A stretch of DNA of 64,000 bases. Origin: Bin87 sp026710825 (GTDB lineage: Bacteria; Chloroflexota; Dehalococcoidia; Lucifugimonadales; UBA3495). The stretch is taken from assembly GCA_965232815.1 (NCBI GenBank), contig OZ247427.1, positions 558,001 to 622,000 of the forward strand. The letters are read 5' to 3'. The notes below the pieces were generated by a model. The model was given only the letters and a program-made list of their open reading frames with translations. It searched no databases and had not been told where the DNA came from. The translations under genes were made by a program, and so were the position numbers. Shown here one piece after another: positions 15,178 through 23,700 of this stretch (position 1 is the stretch's first letter; each line of letters begins with the position of its first letter).

Positions 15178-16059
15178 ATGCGAGCGACCGAACGATTCCG
15201 CCAACTGCTGAGCGAACCGGGCATCATCACCGCTCCGGGAGCGTACGACTGCCTTACCGCGGCCATCATCCAGAGCACCGGTTTCCCCGCCGTGTACATG
15301 ACCGGGGCTGGCACCTCGGTGGCCCGCATCGGCTACCCGGACCTTGCCCTTGCCACCGCGACCGAGATGCTGACCAACGCCGCCTCCATCGCCGGCACGG
15401 TTGAGATCCCCGTCATCGCGGACGCCGATACGGGCTACGGCGGCACCATGAACGTCCGCCGGACCATACGGGAATACGAGCGCACCGGCGTCGCCGCCGT
15501 CCACATCGAGGACCAGCAGTTCCCCAAGCGCTGCGGCCACCTAGAGGACAAGCGCGTGGTCCCCATCGACGAGATGACTCAAAAAATCCGGGCCGCCGTC
15601 GACGCCCGCACCGATGACGATTTCACCATCATCGTGCGCACCGACGCCCTAGCCGTAACCGGTTGGGACGACACCATGCGTCGCTGCGACGCATTCACCG
15701 AGGCCGGCGCCGATGCGCTGTTCGTGGAGGCTATCCGCTCGGCAGAGGAAGCGGCCGAGGTGGTGGCGCGCACCAGCGTTCCGCTGCTCTACAACTTTGT
15801 CGAGACCGGCAAGTCTCCACTGCTCAATGTTTCGGAACTGGAGCAACTGGGATTCAAGATGGTCATTTTCCCGGGTAGCGCCTTTATGTCGGTGGCCTAC
15901 ACGGTGGGCCGTCTCATGGAGGAACTGAAATCCAAGGGCACCACCGAGCACCTGGTCGGCCAGATGACCCCCTTGACCGACGCCTTCGAACTCATGGGCC
16001 TGACCGAAATGCTCGACCGGGATGCTGGCTACGCGGAGACCGCTAACGCTGCCGACTGA
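15178..16059 (+). CDS. Isocitrate lyase/PEP mutase family protein (2-methylisocitrate lyase-like)
   Basis: A 293-residue TIM-barrel protein. Diagnostic elements are APGAYDCLTAAIIQSTGFPAVYMTG, PVIADADTGYGG (metal-binding Asp pair), VAAVHIEDQQFPKRCGHLEDK (the K-R-C-G-H motif with the catalytic Cys of ICL/PrpB-type lyases) and IIVRTDALAVTGWDDTM. The Cys favours a C-C lyase over a phosphonomutase. Known activities of close groups are 2-methylisocitrate lyase, 2,3-dimethylmalate lyase and oxaloacetate decarboxylase; I cannot choose. The stop overlaps the following membrane-protein gene by one base. MmgE/PrpD proteins elsewhere in the window could in principle feed it, but no linkage is shown. Confidence 0.85.
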   Translation: MRATERFRQLLSEPGIITAPGAYDCLTAAIIQSTGFPAVYMTGAGTSVARIGYPDLALATATEMLTNAASIAGTVEIPVIADADTGYGGTMNVRRTIREYERTGVAAVHIEDQQFPKRCGHLEDKRVVPIDEMTQKIRAAVDARTDDDFTIIVRTDALAVTGWDDTMRRCDAFTEAGADALFVEAIRSAEEAAEVVARTSVPLLYNFVETGKSPLLNVSELEQLGFKMVIFPGSAFMSVAYTVGRLMEELKSKGTTEHLVGQMTPLTDAFELMGLTEMLDRDAGYAETANAAD

Positions 16060-17288
16060 TGGCCCAGGATGATTTCGCCCGCCGGCTTCACGATGAAGTT
16101 CGGCAGTGGGAGGCCGACGGCTTAGTCTCCGCCGATCAGGCGGAGGCGATTAGAGGCCGTTACGCATCAGACGACGCGCCGGCAAGCGGGAGCGCGATCG
16201 GCAATCGCGTGGTCAGCATCATCGCTGTGATGGGCGCGGTCCTGATCGGCCTGGGCATTATCGCGTTCTTCGCGGCCAACTGGTCGGAAATTCCCAAGCT
16301 GGTCAAGCTCGCCATGATGGTGGTTGGGACGCCGGCCGTCTACGCCATCGGATGGTTCGTCGGATACCGGTTCGACTACCCGCGCATCGGGATCGCGATC
16401 ATCCTGCTCGGGGCCATCGCGTTCGGCGCGTCCATCCACCTGATTGCACAGACCTATCACGTGCCCGTGAATCACCCTGCCCTGGTGCCGCTGTGGTTCC
16501 TGGGCGTAATCCCCCTGGCGTACATCACCCGTTCGCGGCCGATGCTGGGGTTGTCGATCATCCTGTTCCTGGCGGCCGCCGGATTCCGGGTGCAGGTTTG
16601 GGTGCCTGACATTGGGGCAGAAGAAATGTTCTTCACGATACCTGGGCTGCTCGTCCTGGGTGCCTTCCTGTTCGCGGCCGGGCGCTCGCACGCGCGTTTT
16701 TCCGATACTCGAATGTTCGCGCGCCTGTACGACCTGGCTGGATTGATCGTGGCAAGCGCGGCAATGTACTTTTTCAGTTTCAGTGAGCTGTGGGTGCAAA
16801 TTGACCGACACGCGCCAAACTTCTCGTCGCTGGGTGTAGAGTTCTGGTTGGTTGTGGGCTTCGCCGGGGCCGCCGCGGTTGGTGCGATCTTGGTCGCCGG
16901 TTGGCGGGACCGTCGGTCCGGTTCTCGTCAAATCTGGTGGGAAGCCGGAGCGGTTGGCGCCATGGGCGTCGTCGCCGTTTTAATGTGGCTCGGCCTGGCC
17001 TTCGGCGGCGAATGGCTCTGGTGGGTGTTCAACCTGGTGATGCTGGCCGGCATCCTCGGAATGATAGCCGCCGGCTACCGTTGGAACCGCGCTTATCTCA
17101 TCAATCTCGCGGTGCCCATCTTTGCGATCACGCTGTTTACTCGCTACTTCGAATTTGGCTTCGGGCTGCTGGGCCAGTCCGTAGCGTTCATCGTGGCCGG
17201 TGTCATTCTGCTGGCCGGCGGGTTTGGCATGGAATATCTGCGCCGGCGCTTGGTGCGCCGCATGCGTGATTCAGAGGCCGCAACATGA
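16059..17288 (+). CDS. DUF2157 multi-pass membrane protein
   Basis: A 409-residue protein with a cytosolic N-terminal helical domain (FARRLHDEVRQWEADGLVSADQAEAIRGRY), which is the DUF2157 signature, and then roughly eleven or twelve hydrophobic helices from residue 48 on, for instance VVSIIAVMGAVLIGLGIIAFF and AWNSEIP-like turns. It ends with a basic cytosolic tail. The family is widespread and uncharacterised. The stop overlaps the start of a GDYXXLXY protein (four bases), a pairing seen in many bacteria, which argues that the two proteins form one membrane system. It overlaps the upstream lyase gene by one base; this may be chance packing rather than function. Confidence 0.85.
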   Translation: MAQDDFARRLHDEVRQWEADGLVSADQAEAIRGRYASDDAPASGSAIGNRVVSIIAVMGAVLIGLGIIAFFAANWSEIPKLVKLAMMVVGTPAVYAIGWFVGYRFDYPRIGIAIILLGAIAFGASIHLIAQTYHVPVNHPALVPLWFLGVIPLAYITRSRPMLGLSIILFLAAAGFRVQVWVPDIGAEEMFFTIPGLLVLGAFLFAAGRSHARFSDTRMFARLYDLAGLIVASAAMYFFSFSELWVQIDRHAPNFSSLGVEFWLVVGFAGAAAVGAILVAGWRDRRSGSRQIWWEAGAVGAMGVVAVLMWLGLAFGGEWLWWVFNLVMLAGILGMIAAGYRWNRAYLINLAVPIFAITLFTRYFEFGFGLLGQSVAFIVAGVILLAGGFGMEYLRRRLVRRMRDSEAAT

Positions 17289-17788
17289 GCCGCCGCATGA
17301 CCATCCTGTTGTTCGCGGTGGTGGCAGCCCAGGTGATTGGCCTGGTGGTTTTCGCCAGCGTGCGACAGGTTGCCTTGACCCAGGGCCGCGAGGTAACGCT
17401 GCAAACCGTACCCGTTGACCCGCGTTCGCTGCTGCAGGGAGACTACGACATCCTGGACTACGAGGTTGCTGAATTACCGGAATGGTTGAGGGAACAACCC
17501 GTTGGCAACACCATCTACGTGACGCTGCGCGAGTGTGGCGACGTTTGGTGCGCCGACCGGCATGACACTCGGCCACCGGATTCCGGCGAAGTCTTCATCC
17601 GGGGCCACGTCGACGACCGGCGCCGGCTGGATTTCGGCATCGGCACGTTCTTTGTACCGGAGGGCACGGGGCGCATTGTCGAGAACGCGCGGGACGTGAA
17701 GGTGATCGTGTCTCTAAGCGCATCCGGCAACGCGGTCATCAAGCAGGTTCTGGTAGACGGCGCGCCTTTTGATCCGGACGACCGTTGA
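17285..17788 (+). CDS. GDYXXLXY-domain membrane-anchored protein
   Basis: A 167-residue protein with one N-terminal transmembrane helix (ILLFAVVAAQVIGLVVFASV) and an extracytoplasmic domain that begins with PVDPRSLLQGDYDILDYEVAE, an exact fit to the G-D-Y-x-x-L-x-Y family motif. The later RIVENARDVKVIVSLSASGNAVIKQVLVDG is also typical. The biochemical role is unknown. It is encoded directly after a DUF2157 gene with a four-base overlap; the two families are repeatedly neighbours or fused, so a complex in the cytoplasmic membrane is likely. Confidence 0.85.
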   Translation: MSRRMTILLFAVVAAQVIGLVVFASVRQVALTQGREVTLQTVPVDPRSLLQGDYDILDYEVAELPEWLREQPVGNTIYVTLRECGDVWCADRHDTRPPDSGEVFIRGHVDDRRRLDFGIGTFFVPEGTGRIVENARDVKVIVSLSASGNAVIKQVLVDGAPFDPDDR

Positions 17789-17823
17789 TCTGCGGTTAAA
17801 ATAATCCCAGGAGGTGGCGTGAT

Positions 17824-18345
17824 ATGGCAAACGTGGTTTTGGTGGTTGACATGGTGCGCGGATTCCTGGAACCCGGGCACAACCTGTACTGCGGCGATGA
17901 TTCCCGCAGCATAATCGAGCCAGTCGAGGACTTGCTGCGGCGCGAGTCGGCATCCGGTTCGGAGATCCTGTTCATCTCGGACCACCACCTGCCGGACGAT
18001 CTGGAATTCCAGATGTTCCCGGTGCATTGCGTCATCGGCACCGAGGAGCCCGAGGTGATACCCGAACTATCCGAGTGGGTCTCCGACTCCAACGTGGTGC
18101 CCAAGAACCGCTACAGCGGCTTTTTCAACACCGACCTCGAGGAACGACTGGCCGCGTTGAATCCCGACAAGGTGATCATCTGCGGTGTGTGCACCGACAT
18201 CTGCGTCATGCACACCACGTCCGACGCCCGCAACCGCGACTACGCCGTCGAGATCCCGGCGGACTGCGTGGCATCCTTTGACGGCGACGCTCACCGCTGG
18301 GCCCTCGGCCACATCACCCGCATCCTGGGCGCCCAGGTGGTATAG
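17824..18345 (+). CDS. Cysteine hydrolase of the isochorismatase/nicotinamidase family
   Basis: A 173-residue protein. The catalytic triad is visible as Asp9 (VVLVVDMVRGF), the Lys of VPKNRYSGFFNTDLEERL and the Cys of IICGVCTDICVMHT, with the cis-peptide region just before it. The fold is complete and the length normal. Substrates in this family include nicotinamide, isochorismate, N-carbamoyl compounds and ureides; the D-H-H-L element (ISDHHLPDDLEFQMFPVHC) resembles the metal-binding part of nicotinamidases, but I would not name the substrate. GGAGG lies upstream of the ATG. It is flanked by a membrane pair and a VWA gene with no obvious pathway link. Confidence 0.85.
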   Translation: MANVVLVVDMVRGFLEPGHNLYCGDDSRSIIEPVEDLLRRESASGSEILFISDHHLPDDLEFQMFPVHCVIGTEEPEVIPELSEWVSDSNVVPKNRYSGFFNTDLEERLAALNPDKVIICGVCTDICVMHTTSDARNRDYAVEIPADCVASFDGDAHRWALGHITRILGAQVV

Positions 18346-18425
18346 CCCGCGGGCCGCTCCGGCGGCCTGTGTTATCATCCGCCCATTGTCGCCGCCACGC
18401 ACGCCGGCCCGGCCGGAGGTCGCCC

Positions 18426-20456
18426 ATGCTGTACCAGCGCTACCGCTACTCCCAGTGGGATGGCACCCAGCAGATTTTCGACATCGACGCCAGTGAGTTG
18501 ATGGACGCGCTGTCGGACGACCTGCTGCAACACGGCGACCTGTCCCGAGCTTTGCGCGACCTGTTCCGCAACGGCATGCAGAACCGCGAAGGTTCCCAGA
18601 TGCCCAACCTGCGGCAACTTATGGAACAGCTCAAGCAACAGCGCCGCCAGCAGTTGCAGCAGAGCAACCTTGACTCCGTGGTGGACGACCTCAAGGATCG
18701 GCTCGACAACATACTGCGCACCGAACGCGAGGGCATCCAGCGGCGGCTGGACGAGGCAGCGGCCCAGCCCGAACCGGAGGACATGGACGGCAAGGAGCAG
18801 CAGCGCGCGCTGAACCGCCTGTTGCAGGAACGCGCCCAGCGCAACCTGGACAAATTGGACGCCCTGCCCGACGGCATCGGCGGCCAGATCCAGGAACTCA
18901 TGGAATACGACTTCATGGACCCGGACGCCCAGCAGCAGTTCCAGGAATTGCTGGACATGCTGAAGAGCCAGATGGCGCAGAACGTGTCCGATCAGATGCG
19001 CGAACAGATGCAGAACATGACGCCGGAGCAGATGGAGGCCATGCGCGATATGATGCGCGACCTCAATCAGATGCTTCGCGACCGCATGGAGGGTCGCGAC
19101 CCGGGCTTCGAGCAGTTCATGCAGAAGTGGGGGCCGATGTTCGGCGACAACCCGCCGCAGAGCCTGGACGAGTTGATGGAGCGCATCCAGCAGCAGATGG
19201 CGCAGATGCAATCGCTCATGGACAGCCTGTCACCGGAAGCGCGCCGCGAGTTGGAAGACGCCATGCAGTCGGCCATGGACCCGCGCCTGATGGACGAAAT
19301 GTCCGAATTCGCCAGTCTGATGCAGTCCCTAATGCCGCCTGACGATCTGGCTCGCCAGTACCCGTTCCTCGGCGACGACAGCATGACGCTGGAGCAGGCC
19401 ATGGAGGCCATGCAGCAGATGCAGTCGCTGGACCAGCTTGAGCAGTCATTGCAGCAGGCCATGCGCACCGGCAACCTTGACGACGTCGACCCGGACCAAC
19501 TGGCCGAGTTGCTAGGCGACGAGGCTCGCCGCGCCTGGGAGGAAATGGACCGGCTGCGCCAGATGCTCAAGGACGCCGGCTACATCACCGGCGACGACGA
19601 TTTGTCCCTCACCGCGCGAGGCATTCGCCGCATCGGCCAGAAGGCCATGCGCGAGGTGTTCCAGCACCTGAAAAAGGACCGCATCGGGAACCACGAACTG
19701 GATTCTCGCGGCGCCGGCGGCGACCTGCTGGGCGACACCAAGACCTACGAGTTCGGCGACCCGTTGCAGTTGGACCTGCAAGCCACGGTGAAAAACGCCA
19801 TCGTTCGGGGTGGGCCACAGGTGCCGGTGCAACTGCGTCCGGACGACTTCGAGATCTACCGCAACGAACACATGACTCGGACGGCCACCATCGTTCTGCT
19901 CGACCAGAGCCGCTCAATGGGTCTGTTCAACAACTGGGCGGCCGCCAAAAAGGTGACGCTGGCCCTGTTCGCCCTGATTCAGCAGCAGTATCCGCGGGAT
20001 ACCCTGCATGTCGTTGGCTTTTCCGATTACGCGCGGGAGATTGACGAGGAGGACCTGGCCGGGCTGACCTGGAACAACTGGGTGTCCGGCACCAACCTGC
20101 ACCATGCTCTCATGCTGTCCCGCAAGCTCCTGTCCCGCGAGAAGGGCGGCACCCGCCAAATCCTGGTGATCACCGACGGCGAACCCACCGCGCACCTCGA
20201 GGGCGACCAATCCTATTTCGCCTACCCACCCAGCTACCGCACCGAGCTTGAAACCCTGAAAGAAGTGCGACGCTGCACCCAGGAAGGCATCGTCATCAAC
20301 ACCTTCATGTTGGAAAACAACTACCAACTGGTGAACTTCGTGGATCGCATGACGCGCATCAACCGGGGCCGGGCTTTCTACAGCAGCAGCGAGAACCTGG
20401 GCGAGTATGTGCTGGTCGACTACATCAACAACCGCCGCAAGCGGGTGACCGGCTGA
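18426..20456 (+). CDS. Large VWA-domain protein with Gln/Met-rich coiled N-terminal half
   Basis: A 676-residue protein; the ATG at 18426 follows CCGGAGG and is preferred over an upstream in-frame start at 18369. Residues about 60-360 are helical and unusually rich in Gln, Met, Leu and acidic residues, with repeated M-x-x-M-Q-x-L units such as QIQELMEYDFMDPDAQQQF and QMREQMQNMTPEQMEAM, probably coiled coil. The C-terminal 200 residues form a VWA domain with a complete MIDAS: D-Q-S-R-S (LLDQSRSMGLF), the Thr of SGTNLHHAL and the Asp of ITDGEPT. Such proteins usually work with a MoxR AAA+ ATPase, but none is adjacent. Likely cytosolic, with no signal peptide. Function unknown. Confidence 0.85.
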   Translation: MLYQRYRYSQWDGTQQIFDIDASELMDALSDDLLQHGDLSRALRDLFRNGMQNREGSQMPNLRQLMEQLKQQRRQQLQQSNLDSVVDDLKDRLDNILRTEREGIQRRLDEAAAQPEPEDMDGKEQQRALNRLLQERAQRNLDKLDALPDGIGGQIQELMEYDFMDPDAQQQFQELLDMLKSQMAQNVSDQMREQMQNMTPEQMEAMRDMMRDLNQMLRDRMEGRDPGFEQFMQKWGPMFGDNPPQSLDELMERIQQQMAQMQSLMDSLSPEARRELEDAMQSAMDPRLMDEMSEFASLMQSLMPPDDLARQYPFLGDDSMTLEQAMEAMQQMQSLDQLEQSLQQAMRTGNLDDVDPDQLAELLGDEARRAWEEMDRLRQMLKDAGYITGDDDLSLTARGIRRIGQKAMREVFQHLKKDRIGNHELDSRGAGGDLLGDTKTYEFGDPLQLDLQATVKNAIVRGGPQVPVQLRPDDFEIYRNEHMTRTATIVLLDQSRSMGLFNNWAAAKKVTLALFALIQQQYPRDTLHVVGFSDYAREIDEEDLAGLTWNNWVSGTNLHHALMLSRKLLSREKGGTRQILVITDGEPTAHLEGDQSYFAYPPSYRTELETLKEVRRCTQEGIVINTFMLENNYQLVNFVDRMTRINRGRAFYSSSENLGEYVLVDYINNRRKRVTG

Positions 20457-20478
20457 TCGGGATTACGCAATTCGCAGT

Positions 20479-20495
20479 CCGATTTACGAAATCGG
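20479..20495 (+). terminator. Small perfect hairpin after the VWA gene
   Basis: CCGATTT and AAATCGG pair around ACG, 22 bases past the VWA stop. There is no T-run, so terminator function is uncertain. Confidence 0.3.
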
Positions 20496-20504
20496 TTAAC
20501 AGGC

Positions 20505-20535
20505 TATTCCCAAACCGTCTCGCCAGTGTTAACAT
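20505..20535 (+). promoter_or_regulatory. Possible promoter of the pyr operon
   Basis: TTCCCA and TAACAT are spaced by 17 bases, each matching four of six consensus positions. Transcription would begin near 20542, just before the PyrR-binding element. Weak match, kept because of its position. Confidence 0.35.
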
Positions 20536-20559
20536 AGAGTAACGAAAACAATACGCTGC

Positions 20560-20590
20560 TTTTAAGACAGTCCGGCGAGGCTGGCAAAGC
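20560..20590 (+). promoter_or_regulatory. PyrR RNA-binding element (anti-antiterminator) of the pyr leader
   Basis: The sequence TTTTAAGACAGTCCGGCGAG followed by GCTGGCAAAG matches the conserved PyrR target, in which a C-A-G-T-C-C strand and a G-A-G-G-C-T-G strand form the binding hairpin. In Bacillus-type pyr leaders, UMP-bound PyrR stabilises this hairpin and lets the downstream terminator form. A terminator follows about 55 bases later and pyrR is the next gene, so the whole circuit is present. Confidence 0.85.
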
Positions 20591-20642
20591 GTGTGCGTGC
20601 ACCGGTTCGGGAAAGTCTATCCCGTATCCGCGAGTCAACGTA

Positions 20643-20683
20643 GCCCTGTCGCCGGAACGTCCCACGGCGTAACAGGGTTTTTT
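20643..20683 (+). terminator. pyr operon attenuator terminator
   Basis: CCCTGT (20644-20649) pairs with ACAGGG (20672-20677), with an inner GCCG/CGGC helix, and is followed by TTTTTT at 20678-20683. It lies between the PyrR target and pyrR. Confidence 0.9.
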
Positions 20684-20744
20684 CATAGCTACTGCCGAAA
20701 ACATACAGGCCAATCTGGGGCCCAGCCAATTCGACGAGTCCAGC

Positions 20745-21278
20745 ATGCCTGGGCGTCGCATCATGGATGCCGACGAAATCCGGCGTGCCATTACGCGAAT
20801 GTTCCACGAGATTCTGGAGCGTAATCGCGGGGCCAACGGCCTGGTCCTCGCTGGCATACGCACGCGTGGCGTGCCCCTGGCAGAGCGACTGGCAGAGCAA
20901 ATCCGGCAGGCTGAAAACACCGAGGTCCCGGTGGGCCGCTTGGATATCAACCTGTACCGCGACGACCTGTCCGAACGGCCCCGGATGCGAATACGTCCCA
21001 CCACCATGCCCGTGGACGTCGCCGGGCGGACCGTGGTGCTCGTGGACGACGTGCTGTACACCGGCCGCACGGTGCGCGCGGGGATGGACGCCATCAGCGA
21101 CCTGGGCCGCCCCCTCCGCATCCAGGTGGCGGCCCTGATCGATCGGGGACACCGCGAACTGCCCATCCGCGCCGATTTCGTCGGCAAGAACATTCCCACC
21201 CGTCAGATGGAACTGGTCCGCGTGAGGTTCCACGAAACGGACGGCGTGGACGACGTGTCGATCCTGGAGCGGGGATAG
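20745..21278 (+). CDS. pyrR: PyrR bifunctional pyr attenuation regulator/uracil phosphoribosyltransferase
   Basis: A 177-residue type I phosphoribosyltransferase fold. The PRPP-binding motif is VVLVDDVLYTGRTVRAGMDA; family-specific parts are MDADEIRRAITRMFHEILERN at the N-terminus, LAGIRTRGVPLAERL, and the R-D-D-L-S element (INLYRDDLSERP). With UMP bound it binds the pyr leader RNA and causes termination; it may also make UMP from uracil. It lies just downstream of its own attenuator and four bases before pyrB. The start could be ATG 20745 or ATG 20763; neither has a strong ribosome site. Confidence 0.95.
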   Translation: MPGRRIMDADEIRRAITRMFHEILERNRGANGLVLAGIRTRGVPLAERLAEQIRQAENTEVPVGRLDINLYRDDLSERPRMRIRPTTMPVDVAGRTVVLVDDVLYTGRTVRAGMDAISDLGRPLRIQVAALIDRGHRELPIRADFVGKNIPTRQMELVRVRFHETDGVDDVSILERG

Positions 21279-21282
21279 CCTC

Positions 21283-22317
21283 ATGGTAGCTACCACATCC
21301 AACGAACCTGAGGTTTTCCCGGGCAACGCCGCCCAGGTGCCGGTTCTGCGCCGGCATGTGCTCGACCTTGACGATTTCACCGCCGAGGAAATCACGGCGA
21401 CCCTCGACAACGCCGCGGCCATGCTCGCCGTGTTGGAGCGAGACGTCAAGAAAGTTCCAGCCCTGCGCGGGCGCGTGATCGTCACCCTGTTCTACGAGGC
21501 CAGCACCCGGACGCGCATCTCGTTCGAGGAGGCCGGCAAGATCCTCAGCGCCGACGTGATCAACATGACCGCGTCCGCCAGCAGCATCGAAAAGGGCGAA
21601 TCGCTGCTCAACACCGGCCTGACCCTGCAGGCCATGGGCGTCGACGTGATTGTGGTGCGCCATCCCCACTCCGGCGCGCCTCATTTCCTGGCCCGCAACC
21701 TCAACAACGTTGCCGTGATCAACGCCGGCGACGGGGCACACGCGCACCCGACGCAGGGCCTGCTGGACCTCTACACCGCTCGCGACCACCTGGGCGAACT
21801 CGCCGGTCGCAAAGTGGTGATTGTCGGCGACGTGCTGCACAGCCGGGTTGCCCGCTCCGCCGTCTGGGGATTCGCCAAAGCCGGCTCCCATGTCGTCCTG
21901 TCCGGCCCGCCCACGCTGATGCCCGATCCGGTCGCGCCGGGCGGTTGGGGCTCCGCAGGCCACAACGGCGTCGAGAATCCTCTGGCGAACGTGACCGTGG
22001 ATACCAACCTGGACACCGCCATTGAGGGCGCGGACCTGGTGATGGCGCTGCGTTTGCAGTCGGAACGGCAGCAGCGCGGCTTTTTCCCCAGCCTGCGTGA
22101 GTACATCCGCCGGTGGCAGGTCAACGATGCGCGCATGGCCCACGCCAACCCTGACGCTCTCCTGATGCACCCGGGCCCAATGAACGAGGGTATCGAAGTA
22201 AGCAGCAGCCAGGCCCACGGCGATCGCTCGCTGATCGAGGAACAGGTCACCAACGGCGTGGCGATCCGCATGGCCTTGCTGTACCAACTGGCCGGGGCAG
22301 CCATGGGCGAGAACTAA
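21283..22317 (+). CDS. pyrB: Aspartate carbamoyltransferase catalytic subunit
   Basis: A 344-residue transcarbamylase. The carbamoyl-phosphate site is LFYEASTRTRISFEEAGK (S-T-R-T-R), followed by KGESLLNTGLTLQAMGVD; the HPTQGLLDLYT motif and the C-terminal MHPGPMNEGIEV are also diagnostic. It makes carbamoyl-aspartate from carbamoyl phosphate and aspartate. No pyrI regulatory chain is nearby; directly following is pyrC, so it may form the PyrB-PyrC type complex known from other bacteria. A roughly 17-residue insert-like segment (MPDPVAPGGWGSAGHNGVEN) in the aspartate domain is longer than in many homologues. Spacing to pyrC is three bases. Confidence 0.95.
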   Translation: MVATTSNEPEVFPGNAAQVPVLRRHVLDLDDFTAEEITATLDNAAAMLAVLERDVKKVPALRGRVIVTLFYEASTRTRISFEEAGKILSADVINMTASASSIEKGESLLNTGLTLQAMGVDVIVVRHPHSGAPHFLARNLNNVAVINAGDGAHAHPTQGLLDLYTARDHLGELAGRKVVIVGDVLHSRVARSAVWGFAKAGSHVVLSGPPTLMPDPVAPGGWGSAGHNGVENPLANVTVDTNLDTAIEGADLVMALRLQSERQQRGFFPSLREYIRRWQVNDARMAHANPDALLMHPGPMNEGIEVSSSQAHGDRSLIEEQVTNGVAIRMALLYQLAGAAMGEN

Positions 22318-22320
22318 GCG

Positions 22321-23700
22321 ATGGCAGATGGAAACCACAACGTCCCAATCCTGATCGCCGGCGGCCGGGTTATCGACCCCGCCAACGGACGCGACGGCGC
22401 GTTCGACGTGCTGATCGCCGACGGGATGGTCAAAGCCGTCGACCGGTCGATACCCGCCGATGGCCTGGACCAAACGGCGCGGGTAATTGACGCGAGCGGA
22501 CTCGTGGTGTCGCCTGGTTTCATCGACATCCACGTCCACCTGCGCGAGCCCGGTTACGAATACAAGGAGACCATCGCCACCGGAGCCGAGGCAGCGGTGC
22601 GCGGCGGATTCACCACCATCTGCGCCATGCCCAACACCGATCCGGCCATCGACAACGCCGCCGTGGTGGACTACATCGCGAATCGCGCCGCCGGCGCCCC
22701 GGCCCGCGTGCGAGTCATCGGCTGCGTCACCAAGGGTCGGAAAGGCCGCGAACTGGCTGACATGGAGGAACTGATCATCGCCGGCGTGGTCGCGTTCAGC
22801 GACGACGGCGACCCCGTGTACGACGCCGGCCTGATGCGCCTGGCGCTGACATACAGCCGGGATCTCGGCGTTCCCATCAGCAACCACTGCGAGGACCACG
22901 AACTGTGTCCCGGCGGCGTCATGTCCGAGGGTTGGGTCAGCAGCCGCCTGGGCCTGGCCGGCATCCCGGCCGTCGCCGAGGAGGCCATGGTGGCCCGGGA
23001 CATATCGCTGACCGAGTTGACCGGCGGACGCCTGCACTTGGCCCATCTCAGCACCGCCGGCAGCGTTGCCATGGTGCGGCAGGCCAAGGAACGAGGCATC
23101 GCAGTCACCGCCGAGGTGTGCCCCCATCACCTGATGCTCACCGAGGCATGGGCCCTGGGCGGCAAGGGCGACCCCAACGTCGCCGCCGGACCGATGGCCT
23201 ACGATACCCACACCAAGGTGTACCCGCCGCTGCGTTCGAACACCGACGTCGCCGCCTGCGTGGCCGGGCTGGCCGACGGGACCATCGACTGCGTGGCCAC
23301 CGACCACGCGCCCCACGAGCGGGTCAGCAAGGAATGCACGTACCACGAAGCGGCCTTTGGAATCAGCGTGCTGGAAACGGCGTTGGGCACCCTGATGTCC
23401 ACCGTGCACTCCGGCAGCATCAGCCTGCCCACGCTGGTGGAGCGTATGACCACTGGGCCGGCCCGAGTGATGGGCAACGGATTCGCCCAGTACGCGTCGC
23501 TCACGCCGGGCACACCGGCCGACCTCGTGCTGTTCGACCCCGACGCCGGCTGGACTGTTGACGTGAGCAAGTTTGCATCCATGGGTCGCAACACTCCGCT
23601 GGATGGCGTGACGCTGCGCGGCCGGGTCGGCGCAACCGTGGTGGGCGGACGCATCATGTTTGAGGAACCCGCCGTACTGAACAAAGGAGACGTAGCGTGA
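22321..23700 (+). CDS. pyrC: Dihydroorotase, class I
   Basis: A 459-residue amidohydrolase. Metal and catalytic residues are visible in FIDIHVHLREPGYEYKETI (H-x-H), the SNHCEDHEL and AHLSTAGSVAMV histidines, and ATDHAPHE (Asp). It cyclises carbamoyl-aspartate to dihydroorotate. Class I enzymes of this length often act with PyrB. It is placed between pyrB and carA and overlaps carA by four bases. The active site looks complete, so this is not the inactive PyrC' type. Confidence 0.95.
   Translation: MADGNHNVPILIAGGRVIDPANGRDGAFDVLIADGMVKAVDRSIPADGLDQTARVIDASGLVVSPGFIDIHVHLREPGYEYKETIATGAEAAVRGGFTTICAMPNTDPAIDNAAVVDYIANRAAGAPARVRVIGCVTKGRKGRELADMEELIIAGVVAFSDDGDPVYDAGLMRLALTYSRDLGVPISNHCEDHELCPGGVMSEGWVSSRLGLAGIPAVAEEAMVARDISLTELTGGRLHLAHLSTAGSVAMVRQAKERGIAVTAEVCPHHLMLTEAWALGGKGDPNVAAGPMAYDTHTKVYPPLRSNTDVAACVAGLADGTIDCVATDHAPHERVSKECTYHEAAFGISVLETALGTLMSTVHSGSISLPTLVERMTTGPARVMGNGFAQYASLTPGTPADLVLFDPDAGWTVDVSKFASMGRNTPLDGVTLRGRVGATVVGGRIMFEEPAVLNKGDVA

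Noticed and set aside
18346..18425. GGCCG/CGGCC hairpin after the isochorismatase-like gene as a terminator
   Set aside because: Only five base pairs, no T-run, and the sequence is simply GC-rich.
18375..19211. 278-codon Leu/His-rich open frame opposite the VWA gene
   Set aside because: It mirrors the Gln/Met/Glu-rich low-complexity coding of the sense gene.
21094..23409. Long open frame of 771 codons on the minus strand across pyrR, pyrB and pyrC
   Set aside because: It is antisense to three clear enzymes, is rich in His/Gly/Val/Gln in the way shadow frames of high-GC genes are, and shows no domain.
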